DNA of 64,000 nucleotides, from NCBI GenBank assembly GCA_039972875.1, contig JBDWMA010000006.1, positions 124,001 to 188,000 of the forward strand, given 5' to 3'. The notes below the pieces were generated by a model. The model did not search any database and was not told the DNA's origin. It saw only the letters and a list, made by a program, of their open reading frames with translations. This DNA is from Pseudoruegeria sp039972875 (lineage in GTDB: Bacteria > Pseudomonadota > Alphaproteobacteria > Rhodobacterales > Rhodobacteraceae). The position numbers were made by a program, and so were the translations under genes. Of the stretch, positions 8,409-15,746 are shown piece by piece. Position 1 is the first letter of the stretch; every line of letters starts with the position of its first letter.

Positions 8409-9059
8409 ATGATCCCCGCCAAACCACTTCCCGCATATCTCGTTCAGCGATTTCATGGCTGGAAAGCCACCGCTTACGAAGAGAACAAAGCCTGGTATCG
8501 GAGGCTTGCCGATGAAGGTCAGCGCCCACGCGCCATGATCATCTCGTGCTGCGATAGCCGCGTACACGTCACATCGATCTTTGGTGCGGACCAGGGGGAG
8601 TTTTTCATCCACCGCAACATCGCTAATCTGGTCCCAAAATTTGAACCGGACGGAGGCGCCCACGGCACATCGGCCGCCGTTGAATATGCGGTAAATGCTT
8701 TGAACGTCCCTCACATCGTCGTCATCGGGCATTCCAATTGTGGTGGCGTCAAAGGCTGTCACGACATGTGTTCAGGCAATGCCCCAGAGCTGGAAGAGAA
8801 GACAAGTTTTGTGGGGCGGTGGATGGATATCCTACGCCCAGGATACGAACGGGTTGAACACATCGAAGATGACGCCGAACGCACGACCGCCTTGGAAAAA
8901 GAGGCTGTTTTGGTATCTTTGGAAAACCTTATAACGTTCCCATATGTGGCTGACCGCATTGCAGAAGGTCGTCTAACCATACACGGGCTGTGGAATGACA
9001 TCGGAGCCGGGAGCTTGGAATGTTATGATCCTATGACCGATACCTTTAAGCCAATTTAA
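8409..9059 (+). CDS. Beta-class carbonic anhydrase
   Basis: Zinc enzyme interconverting CO2 and bicarbonate, 216 residues. The zinc ligands are visible as Cys47 in the CxDSR motif (CCDSR 47-51, with Asp49) and as His108 and Cys111 in GHSNCGG. The family dimer motifs EFFIHRNIAN and GTSAAVEYAV are present. No signal peptide, so cytoplasmic. A single-gene unit; the ATG follows AGGAG by 10 bases. It may supply bicarbonate for carboxylases such as carbamoyl-phosphate synthase; no direct link is visible. Confidence 0.95.
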   Translation: MIPAKPLPAYLVQRFHGWKATAYEENKAWYRRLADEGQRPRAMIISCCDSRVHVTSIFGADQGEFFIHRNIANLVPKFEPDGGAHGTSAAVEYAVNALNVPHIVVIGHSNCGGVKGCHDMCSGNAPELEEKTSFVGRWMDILRPGYERVEHIEDDAERTTALEKEAVLVSLENLITFPYVADRIAEGRLTIHGLWNDIGAGSLECYDPMTDTFKPI

Positions 9060-9070
9060 ATTTTTCTTCG

Positions 9071-9108
9071 GCCACTGCATTTGCCGTGAAATAAGCAAAT
9101 GCAGTGGC
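9071..9108. terminator. 14-bp perfect hairpin between convergent genes
   Basis: GCCACTGCATTTGC (9071-9084) pairs exactly with 9095-9108 around a 10-base loop. It lies between the convergent carbonic anhydrase and the 9117-9473 gene, 11 and 8 bases from their stops, so it could end transcription from both sides. Neither strand has a full U-run after the stem, so termination efficiency is uncertain. Confidence 0.55.
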
Positions 9109-9116
9109 TATCTTGC

Positions 9117-9473
9117 TCAATCATTACGTCGAATGTAGGCCGTTTTAAAATCACGCAACTCCCGCTCAAACAAAGTTTCAAGTTCTTTGCGGTCCGGTGG
9201 ATATTTACGTGCAGCACCGTGTTTAACCCAATCTGCAACTCTAAAAACGGGTACCGCAATACGGCCCAAAACCCATTTAGATTTTGACAATTGGAGGCGA
9301 TCCTGCGGGGGCGCCTGCTGAGTTTTGACTGCATTCGGCACAACTTGTCTGACAGGATCGGGAAGGGTCCGTTGCGCAGAGCGGCTTAAAGGCACAGAAA
9401 CACCCACACTTTGGCGCAACGGACCAAACTTGTTCTTATGCAATTCTTTGAATTTAGAGCGTTCATCTGACAT
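9117..9473 (-). CDS. Hypothetical basic protein
   Basis: A predicted 118-residue protein, strongly basic, with a Pro/Gln-rich middle and a charged C-terminal helix (ELETLFERELRDF). No family, signal peptide or membrane segment recognised. The ATG at 9473 has only a weak GGGTGGG ribosome site. An unusual branched inverted-repeat structure lies 30-102 bases upstream (9503-9575). The composition looks like a real protein, but the call rests on the open frame alone. Confidence 0.5.
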   Translation of the reverse strand: MSDERSKFKELHKNKFGPLRQSVGVSVPLSRSAQRTLPDPVRQVVPNAVKTQQAPPQDRLQLSKSKWVLGRIAVPVFRVADWVKHGAARKYPPDRKELETLFERELRDFKTAYIRRND

Positions 9474-9502
9474 TTACCCACCCCACAAAAATATGTAACA
9501 CG

Positions 9503-9575
9503 CAAAAAGGCCCGAAAAACGAGGGAAAACGTCGTTATGGTAAAACAGTACTATTACCAATTCCGGACCCTTTTG
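9503..9575 (-). other. Branched inverted-repeat element upstream of a hypothetical gene
   Basis: An outer stem of 12 positions (CAAAAAGGCCCG 9503-9514 with 9564-9575, ten matched) encloses two smaller hairpins: AACGA/TCGTT (518-522 with 532-536 of the 9 kb block) and TGGTAA/TTACCA (538-543 with 554-559). Read on the minus strand it would form a three-way junction ending in a U-rich run shortly before the 9473 start codon. It could be an RNA leader, a terminator-like attenuator or a small palindromic repeat. Confidence 0.4.
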
Positions 9576-9792
9576 AGTAGTCAACCAGCAAGAAGTTTCA
9601 GAGTGCTAAACATTCTGATCTATTTGGTGTTCCAGAGATAAGGGTGATTACATCAACTTCAATTGACAAATTGGTGATGTCTCCAATTTTCGCTCCTTAC
9701 GCGGCGTTACACCGTCCACGCCTTGAGTTTAGCTTAAAGAGCTTTCGTGGTTCTTTCTTTATGTTTTTGGCTAAAAATGTAATCACGAAAAG
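9576..9792. other. Gene-free stretch with two dyads
   Basis: No coding frame is convincing here. Two dyads are visible: AAATTGG (9668-9674) with CCAATTT (9683-9689), directly after a TTGACA at 9663-9668, and TTTCGTGGTT (9743-9752) with AATCACGAAA (9781-9790). With the terminator that follows, the plus strand has the layout of a small structured RNA. No good -10 box was found. Confidence 0.3.
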
Positions 9793-9821
9793 AAAAAGGG
9801 GACGAACCTGCCCCCTTTTTT
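9793..9821. terminator. Bidirectional intrinsic terminator at the end of asd
   Basis: AAAAAGGGG and CCCCTTTTT form a 9-bp stem around a 10-base loop, 22 bases beyond the asd stop codon. Read on the minus strand it ends asd. The plus strand has an equally good T-run (9815-9821), so it could also end a plus-strand transcript from the gene-free region to its left. Confidence 0.75.
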
Positions 9822-9843
9822 AATACCAGTAGTGATATCGTGA

Positions 9844-10866
9844 TTAGCCTTGCTTTAGAATCTCACGGCCATAAAGCTCTGCAATCTGAACTGCATTCAA
9901 TGCAGCACCTTTGCGCAGGTTATCAGACACGCACCAGAAATTCAGCCCGTTGTCGATAGTGCTGTCCTGACGCAACCGGCTGATGAACGTCGCGAAATCG
10001 CCAACGCATTCAATCGGAGTGACATAGCCGCCATCTTCGCGCTTATCGATCACCATGATGCCGGGTGCTTCACGCAAGATATCGCGTGCCTCGTCTTCGT
10101 CGAGGAAATCTTCGGTTTCAATGTTTACCGATTCAGAGTGGCCAACAAAAACCGGCACCCGTACGCAGGTCGCGGTGACTTTGATGGATGGATCGATGAT
10201 CTTTTTGGTTTCAGCTACCATTTTCCACTCTTCTTTGGTGGAACCATCATCCATGAACACGTCAATATGCGGAATGACGTTGAACGCAATCTGTTTGGTG
10301 AACTGCTTGGGTGGCTTATTGTCAGTCGGGTTGTAGATTGACTTGGTCTGATCCCACAGCTCATCGATGCCGTTTTTACCTGAGCCAGAAACGGATTGAT
10401 AAGTCGACACAACAACACGTTTAATTTTTGCACGATCATGCAAAGGCTTCAGCGCCACAACCATCTGCGCAGTTGAACAGTTTGGGTTGGCAATGATCAT
10501 TTTCTCTTTGTACCCGTGAATGGCCTCAGGATTCACCTCAGGAACAATCAACGGAATCTGTGGATCGTAACGATACAGCGAAGAGTTATCGATCACGAGG
10601 CAACCAGCCGCCGCCGCTTTGGGCGCGTAGACTTTGGTCGCAGTGGAGCCCACAGCAAACAACGCCATGTCCCATCCCGTGAAATCAAAGGTGTCCAAGT
10701 CCTTGGTCTTCAACGTGGTATCGCCAAAGCTGACCTCCGTGCCGAGGGATTTGCGCGATGCCAGCACAACAATCTCGTCTACAGGAAACTGGCGTTCAGC
10801 CAGAATGTTCAGCATTTCGCGGCCCACATTGCCTGTGGCACCCACGACGGCGACTTTGTAACCCAT
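9844..10866 (-). CDS. asd: Aspartate-semialdehyde dehydrogenase
   Basis: Reduces aspartyl phosphate to aspartate semialdehyde with NADPH, on the route to lysine, diaminopimelate, threonine and methionine; cytoplasmic. 340 residues. The N-terminal VAVVGATGNVGREML is the dinucleotide-binding loop. NPNCSTAQ carries the catalytic Cys, and the C-terminal RVPVFVGHSE motif holds the substrate-binding Arg and catalytic His. The frame runs 70 codons further upstream, but homology begins at the ATG at 10866, which has AGGAG upstream. A stand-alone gene with its own terminator and a long untranslated leader. Confidence 0.97.
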   Translation of the reverse strand: MGYKVAVVGATGNVGREMLNILAERQFPVDEIVVLASRKSLGTEVSFGDTTLKTKDLDTFDFTGWDMALFAVGSTATKVYAPKAAAAGCLVIDNSSLYRYDPQIPLIVPEVNPEAIHGYKEKMIIANPNCSTAQMVVALKPLHDRAKIKRVVVSTYQSVSGSGKNGIDELWDQTKSIYNPTDNKPPKQFTKQIAFNVIPHIDVFMDDGSTKEEWKMVAETKKIIDPSIKVTATCVRVPVFVGHSESVNIETEDFLDEDEARDILREAPGIMVIDKREDGGYVTPIECVGDFATFISRLRQDSTIDNGLNFWCVSDNLRKGAALNAVQIAELYGREILKQG

Positions 10867-11189
10867 CTTAGGGGACTCCTTTGTACATATCGTCCGAAGA
10901 CGAGGCCTCTTACCGCAAGGCCTCCCCATAGAAAAGAGCGCATATGTTGGAAAACAAGGGGATTGGCGGAATCGCCACAGCAATCGTACCGATTTGCCTA
11001 AAAACATCGGCAGATTGGGGGGAAGGATAGTGAAAGCCATTCCCCCCCCAAAAAAATACCAGCCACGCAATTTCAAATGGGACCTTGGCTTTTCGTGACA
11101 CTTCTAGAATGAAGGATTTTGCCCCTCTGTCGTGCAAGTCAGATTAAAGGTCACCCGCGCCAGCATTCATACTGGCGCAGGTTGTTTCG
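10867..11189 (-). promoter_or_regulatory. Gene-free leader of asd with hairpins and homopolymer runs
   Basis: This 323-base gap holds three structures. GAGGCCT/AGGCCTC (10902-10908 with 10918-10924) lies 36-58 bases before the asd start. TTGGGGGGAA (11015-11024) pairs with TT plus eight C (11040-11049), followed by seven A. GCGCCAG/CTGGCGC (11157-11178) lies just beyond the PepSY gene and may act as its weak terminator. I saw no lysine-riboswitch-like sequence. The asd promoter was not pinned down. Confidence 0.4.
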
Positions 11190-12599
11190 TTAGGAAAAGA
11201 CACGGCGCAGCACAGGAACGCGGGAAACAACGAGGAAATCCAGCGCCAAGACCGCCAATAGCGTTAGTCCAGCCATTGGAAAGGCCAACGATACCGCCAA
11301 TCCAACCAAAACCGCGCCTTGCCAAAGCGGCATGTCACGTGGAACGGGCGGCGCCGCTAAGCGGCCAGATTTTGACGGGCGACGCATCCACCACATGACA
11401 GCGCCGCTGATGCTGACAAAGATCACCGATAGGCAAAAGAGAGTGTTTGTCACAATGTTCCACACGCCCATATCGCCTTCGTGCAACGCAATCCCGACGG
11501 CCATACCTTTGCCGTATGCCGAATAATCGGCAAACCTAACGTCAGCAAGAATTTTACCGGTGTATTGGTCAATATGTACGGTGCGGTCATCCGTAGGGTT
11601 AGCACTGTCATTGCTCATGGAATCACGACTAATCGTCCAGACGCCCGTTTCACCACGTGGCAAGTTCAACTGGTACCTCTCAGTGAATCCAATCTGTTTG
11701 GCAAATTCCGCAACCGTATCCAGCGTCACCGGCACACCGTCAGCCAAACCTGTCGTCCCAACATCAGAGCCAGACGCCGGCATCGGTGTTTGTTCCAGTG
11801 CCCACGGGACCTCCTTGATCGCCCCGTGGTTCATGTTTGCATGGGTTTCATCGGACAACGGAGCATCCCATTTTTCGGCAGGGAATGTGCTCCAGGCTTG
11901 TACAAATTTTTCACCCCAAATCCCGGCCCAAGACAGACCAGACAACAGAAACAACACCAGCAGAATCGAAATCCAAGCGCCAATCGTTGCGTGCAGAGTT
12001 TTCCACAGGGACCGACCACGCGCAGCCAGATTTGGGACAAGAACACGCAACCCTTCGCCATTGCGGGGCCACCACAAATACATCCCTGTCGCGATTAGAA
12101 CCATCGTTAAAGAGGCCGCGATCTCAATCAATCGATCACCCGTGACACCTAGCAAGATCGTACCGTGAATATCATTGGCAAAATCGTACCACCCTGCCCG
12201 GCGGGACATTTCAGACAGGACTTCGCCGGTATAAGGGTTTACCGCCACCATGATGGCATCGTTGTCAGAATCCACGCGAAAGATTGCAGCTAAATCGGGC
12301 GCACGGGGCGCAATATATTGGGCCAAAGTGCCACCAGGGACGGAGTCAACGGCGGCCTCAGACAACGCAGATACTGCCATTGACGCATCCTGAGGAACGA
12401 CGGTAATCCATTCGCCGTCCCGTCCAGCTAAAACGCTGATCCACAACATAATCAAACCGGTTACAGCCAGCATAATAAGAAATGGAATCACATAGAGGCC
12501 TGCATAGAAATGCCAACGCCATGCCGCGAGATAGAATTTATTGGTCGTAGGTGCAGTCTCAGGGGCCTGCGACGCCTGAGTTGGGGTGATAGAAACCAT
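11190..12599 (-). CDS. PepSY-associated membrane protein
   Basis: A 469-residue inner-membrane protein of the PepSY-TM family. One membrane segment lies at about 30-56 (YAGLYVIPFLIMLAVTGLIM) and others at about 150-175, 205-230, 365-390 and 420-455. Two periplasmic PepSY-like stretches include VNPYTGEVLSE and IDQYTGKILADVRF, the usual x-D/N-x-Y-T-G signature. Relatives sit beside TonB-dependent receptors in iron or copper uptake and are thought to act as membrane reductases; the substrate here is unknown. The ATG follows GGAG. It lies 72 bases after the small exported Cys-containing gene, probably in the same transcript. Confidence 0.88.
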   Translation of the reverse strand: MVSITPTQASQAPETAPTTNKFYLAAWRWHFYAGLYVIPFLIMLAVTGLIMLWISVLAGRDGEWITVVPQDASMAVSALSEAAVDSVPGGTLAQYIAPRAPDLAAIFRVDSDNDAIMVAVNPYTGEVLSEMSRRAGWYDFANDIHGTILLGVTGDRLIEIAASLTMVLIATGMYLWWPRNGEGLRVLVPNLAARGRSLWKTLHATIGAWISILLVLFLLSGLSWAGIWGEKFVQAWSTFPAEKWDAPLSDETHANMNHGAIKEVPWALEQTPMPASGSDVGTTGLADGVPVTLDTVAEFAKQIGFTERYQLNLPRGETGVWTISRDSMSNDSANPTDDRTVHIDQYTGKILADVRFADYSAYGKGMAVGIALHEGDMGVWNIVTNTLFCLSVIFVSISGAVMWWMRRPSKSGRLAAPPVPRDMPLWQGAVLVGLAVSLAFPMAGLTLLAVLALDFLVVSRVPVLRRVFS

Positions 12600-12671
12600 T
12601 CTGGTTCTCCAGTAGTGACACGCCCGTTCAAACGGGGTGTTTGTTGCATGATCAAAAATGAAAAGGAATGA

Positions 12672-13037
12672 TCAAGCAGCTGGAGGGCCACGTGGGGCAC
12701 GGGTTAAATCCCGTCTGGTGATGCTAAGGTGTAACTTCTCGGCACGAAGTAGAACCGCTGTCGGTTTACCAACAGGTGTTGAGCAAGCCGATTCATAGGC
12801 GGACAAAACAGCCGCATCAACCAGACGACAGGCCTCACAAGATTGCGCCGCCTGATGCGAAGGTGCATCCGTAAAGCCGCAAATGTCTTCTAGAGAGCCA
12901 CCTGCCGCAATATATGCCCTCATATCGGAGTCGACAGGTTCTGCGACAAGGCGATGGGCAAAACCAAAGCTGGCCATTGCACAAATCAGCGCAATAACGA
13001 CAAACAACTTTGATTTCTGAGCAGTTAGAAAAGACAT
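12672..13037 (-). CDS. Small exported Cys-containing protein, DUF2946-like
   Basis: A predicted 121-residue protein with an N-terminal hydrophobic export signal (about 10-27), four later cysteines (DICGF, SCEAC, SACST) and a C-terminus ending TRAPRGPPAA, reminiscent of DUF2946-type proteins. Those often accompany copper or iron uptake genes. The frame can start at a GTG 33 bases upstream (13070), but neither start has a strong ribosome site; the ATG at 13037 gives a cleaner signal peptide. The CEAC pair could bind metal. It precedes the PepSY gene in the same direction. Confidence 0.6.
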   Translation of the reverse strand: MSFLTAQKSKLFVVIALICAMASFGFAHRLVAEPVDSDMRAYIAAGGSLEDICGFTDAPSHQAAQSCEACRLVDAAVLSAYESACSTPVGKPTAVLLRAEKLHLSITRRDLTRAPRGPPAA

Positions 13038-13225
13038 GGTATGGGCCGTATACCTAAGAAAGAAGCACACGGATAGGTGGAAAACTCAAGTCATTGCGAG
13101 GAGATCTCTGGTCCCCCTTTTTGACTCATCCAGTCCAAAGGCAATCAGCGATTGAAGTATTAGATCGCAAAGACAAATGTCCCATAATAACAAAGCAGTC
13201 TAAGATGTGACATGATTATAAAACG

Positions 13226-13253
13226 AAAAACCCCGCCCAATTTGGACGGGGTT
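13226..13253 (-). terminator. Intrinsic terminator of the AGCS transporter gene
   Basis: On the minus strand AACCCCGTCC pairs with GGGCGGGGTT around a 5-base loop and is followed by a T-run, about 40 bases beyond the stop of the transporter gene. Confidence 0.85.
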
Positions 13254-13293
13254 ATCCGTTACCAAGGGCGACCATTGGCCGCCCTAGATCTTA

Positions 13294-14841
13294 TTAGATG
13301 TGTTTTTTGATCTCACCTGACTTCAGACGGGACAGGTAGCTTTCCAACTCTGCTTTTACGATAGGCATCAAGCAGTACAGACCCGCGATATTCACAACGG
13401 CCATTGCAAAGATTGCCGCATCTGAGAAGTCGATGACCGGGCCAAGGCTTGCCGCTGCGCCCACGATGATGAACAGGCAGAAGATAACTTTAAAGATGAT
13501 CTCCTGAGTTTTGCCTTCACCGAACAAGAAAGTCCACGCTTTCAGGCCATAGTAGGACCAAGAAATCATAGTTGAGAATGCAAACAAGATCACAGCAAGC
13601 GCCAGAACATATTTGAACCAACCAAAGGCAGAGGAGAACGCTGCAGATGTCAGAGCGACACCACCGTTACCATCAACTGTTTGGATCGCAGTGCCCGCTT
13701 CGTTCAGCAGGTAGTTACCTGTTTCTGGATCTGTCATAAGCTGACCTGTGATGATGATCACCAGTGCGGTCATTGTACAAATCACAACCGTATCAATGAA
13801 CGGCTCAAGCAAGGAAACAAAACCCTCGGTGATTGGTTCTTTGGTTTTCACCGCCGAGTGCGCAATCGCTGCGGAACCAACACCAGCTTCGTTTGAAAAC
13901 GCCGCCCGTTTGAAACCTTGGATCAACGCGCCAACCATGCCGCCAGCAATACCTTTACCGGTGAAAGCACCGTCAAAGATCTGACCGAATGCAGCGCCGA
14001 TTTGGTCGAAGTTCATGATCAAGATGATCAGTGCAACCGCCACATACATAACGCCCATGAAAGGAACAACTTTTTCCGTTACTTGCGCGATGGATTTCAA
14101 ACCGCCGATGATCACTGCAAAAACGATACCCGCAAAGATGACGCCTGTGATCCACCCTGGGAATTCGCCCACAACATTAACGATCTGCGCATGAGCTTGA
14201 TTGGCCTGGAACATGTTGCCACCGCCAAAGGAGCCAAGGATACAGAACAGCGCAAACAGAACCGCAAGGAACTTACCACCCGGCAGGCCGCGTTCCGCAA
14301 ACCCTTTGGTCATGTAATACATCGGACCACCAGAAACGGTACCATCAGGATATTCGTTCCGATACTTTACCCCAAGTGTACATTCGGTGAATTTAGTCGC
14401 CATCCCTAATAGACCAGCAAGAATCATCCAGAAGGTCGCCCCGGCACCGCCGATGCTGACAGCAACGGCCACACCAGCAATGTTACCCAGACCGACAGTA
14501 CCCGAAAGCGCTGTTGTCAGAGCCTGAAAGTGACTGACCTCGCCTGCGTCATTAGGATCAGAATAATCCCCTTTGACGAGTGAAATTGAATGTGGGAATG
14601 CGCGAAACTGAATAAACGCGAAATAAACCGTAAAGATCGTTGCCGCGATAACCAGCCAAGCCACGATCCATGGAAAAGATGTGCCAGGAAAGGAGCTAAA
14701 AATAAAGTTTACGAACCAACCAGTGGAGCTCGCAAAAGCTGCGTTAACTTTTTCATCAATTGTTTGAGCCATGGCAGGCGCGGCCAAAAGGCTCGTCGCT
14801 GCTGCTGCCATCGCGCCCAAACGCAAATGCGAATGTTTCAT
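13294..14841 (-). CDS. Sodium:alanine/glycine symporter family protein
   Basis: A 515-residue secondary transporter of the AGCS family, taking up a small amino acid such as alanine or glycine with sodium. Family motifs are visible: LSGTVGLGNIAGVAVAV, VSGGPMYYMTKGF, and GFKRAAFSNEAGVGSAAIAH. About eleven membrane segments follow an N-terminus that itself looks like a cleavable signal (ending APAMAQ), a feature not all members have. It lies 18 bases downstream of a universal stress protein gene and is probably co-transcribed with it. Substrate unproven. Confidence 0.93.
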   Translation of the reverse strand: MKHSHLRLGAMAAAATSLLAAPAMAQTIDEKVNAAFASSTGWFVNFIFSSFPGTSFPWIVAWLVIAATIFTVYFAFIQFRAFPHSISLVKGDYSDPNDAGEVSHFQALTTALSGTVGLGNIAGVAVAVSIGGAGATFWMILAGLLGMATKFTECTLGVKYRNEYPDGTVSGGPMYYMTKGFAERGLPGGKFLAVLFALFCILGSFGGGNMFQANQAHAQIVNVVGEFPGWITGVIFAGIVFAVIIGGLKSIAQVTEKVVPFMGVMYVAVALIILIMNFDQIGAAFGQIFDGAFTGKGIAGGMVGALIQGFKRAAFSNEAGVGSAAIAHSAVKTKEPITEGFVSLLEPFIDTVVICTMTALVIIITGQLMTDPETGNYLLNEAGTAIQTVDGNGGVALTSAAFSSAFGWFKYVLALAVILFAFSTMISWSYYGLKAWTFLFGEGKTQEIIFKVIFCLFIIVGAAASLGPVIDFSDAAIFAMAVVNIAGLYCLMPIVKAELESYLSRLKSGEIKKHI

Positions 14842-14859
14842 GTCGTTTCCAATACTAAT

Positions 14860-15291
14860 TTAAGGGACGATGGTGACAGACACCGGGGAAGACTGAGCAA
14901 GGCTCCCGGCAACTGACCCAAACAAACGGGCTCCGGTCACTGAATGACCATTGCGCCCGATAACGACCTGCTCCACATCATCAGCTTTTGCCAATGTGGA
15001 AATCGTATCAGCAATGTGACCATATTTAACGTCGGTTTCCAAAACGACACCGGTGTTTTTGTATTCTTCACGCACGGGCGCCAAAATTGCAGACTCAGCT
15101 CGTTCAAGCTCTAGTTTGCGGCGTTTGTGACGTTCTTCGATTTCATTTGGTGTTAAAAATGAGAATGGTGACCATTCCAACACGTGAACCAACACAACGC
15201 TTGCGCCTCTGCCTTTTGCCGCTTCAATGGCAAAATCGAGGGCGCGACGCGAAGCAACGCTTCCATCGTATCCTACAAGAATTTTTGACAA
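14860..15291 (-). CDS. Universal stress protein, single domain
   Basis: A 143-residue UspA-fold protein. The N-terminal ILVGYDGSVASRRAL and the C-terminal VVIGRNGHSVTG followed by GSVAGSLAQ match the ATP-binding signature (G-x2-G-x9-G-S). Such proteins bind nucleotide and act in stress survival or modulate partners. It is the first gene of an operon with the AGCS symporter (18-base gap), so regulation of that transporter is a reasonable but untested idea. Confidence 0.93.
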   Translation of the reverse strand: MSKILVGYDGSVASRRALDFAIEAAKGRGASVVLVHVLEWSPFSFLTPNEIEERHKRRKLELERAESAILAPVREEYKNTGVVLETDVKYGHIADTISTLAKADDVEQVVIGRNGHSVTGARLFGSVAGSLAQSSPVSVTIVP

Positions 15292-15746
15292 CTTTAGGTT
15301 CTCCCTGTCCCTAATTGCTAAAATGAGTACGCCCTATAACATTTTGTTCTAAAATTACCTCGAAATAAAATGCTTTAACATAGATAGCGCATCATTGATC
15401 GGGATATTGCGCCCGTCTTTTGAGCAATTACAACAAAAATCGTCAAAAACTTCGCAATACGCGAAAAATAAAATGACATTCACTTATTGACCAAACCACT
15501 TTTAACCCCCATATGCCCCGCAGGATCGGTAGCCGCGTGAGCTGCCCGCCCGACTCATCGTGGCAGATTCGACTGCTGACGCACCACAGCAATTCAACTG
15601 GTGCATTTCTCAAGTTCCCAATTCACGCGGGGTTCTGACGATCGGATCGGTCAAGTTGGCACGCAGCCCTTTGATCAGGATCGGATCGCAACCACGACGT
15701 CGCCACCATTGCATTTGCACTGGTGGTATCTGTTATTGTTGGGGTC
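15292..15746 (+). promoter_or_regulatory. Long structured leader upstream of the RhlE helicase
   Basis: About 430 bases separate the usp gene from the helicase. The left half (15300-15480) is AT-rich and would hold promoters for both. A possible plus-strand -35 box TTGACC (15487-15492) would leave a leader of over 200 bases. That leader contains CCCCGC (15516-15521) complementary to GCGGGG (15627-15632), three copies of GGATCGG (15523, 15644, 15678), and a CCACCA/TGGTGG hairpin (15703-15726) against the start region. No convincing gene lies inside. Helicase genes are often controlled through such leaders; here that is inference. Confidence 0.4.

Noticed and set aside
9503..9821. 6S RNA or signal recognition particle RNA
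   Set aside because: Neither the SRP GGTC...GGAAGG hallmark nor a 6S-like central bubble is apparent, so no named RNA family is claimed.
10867..11189. Lysine riboswitch upstream of asd
   Set aside because: None of the conserved core motifs was seen; only simple hairpins and homopolymers.
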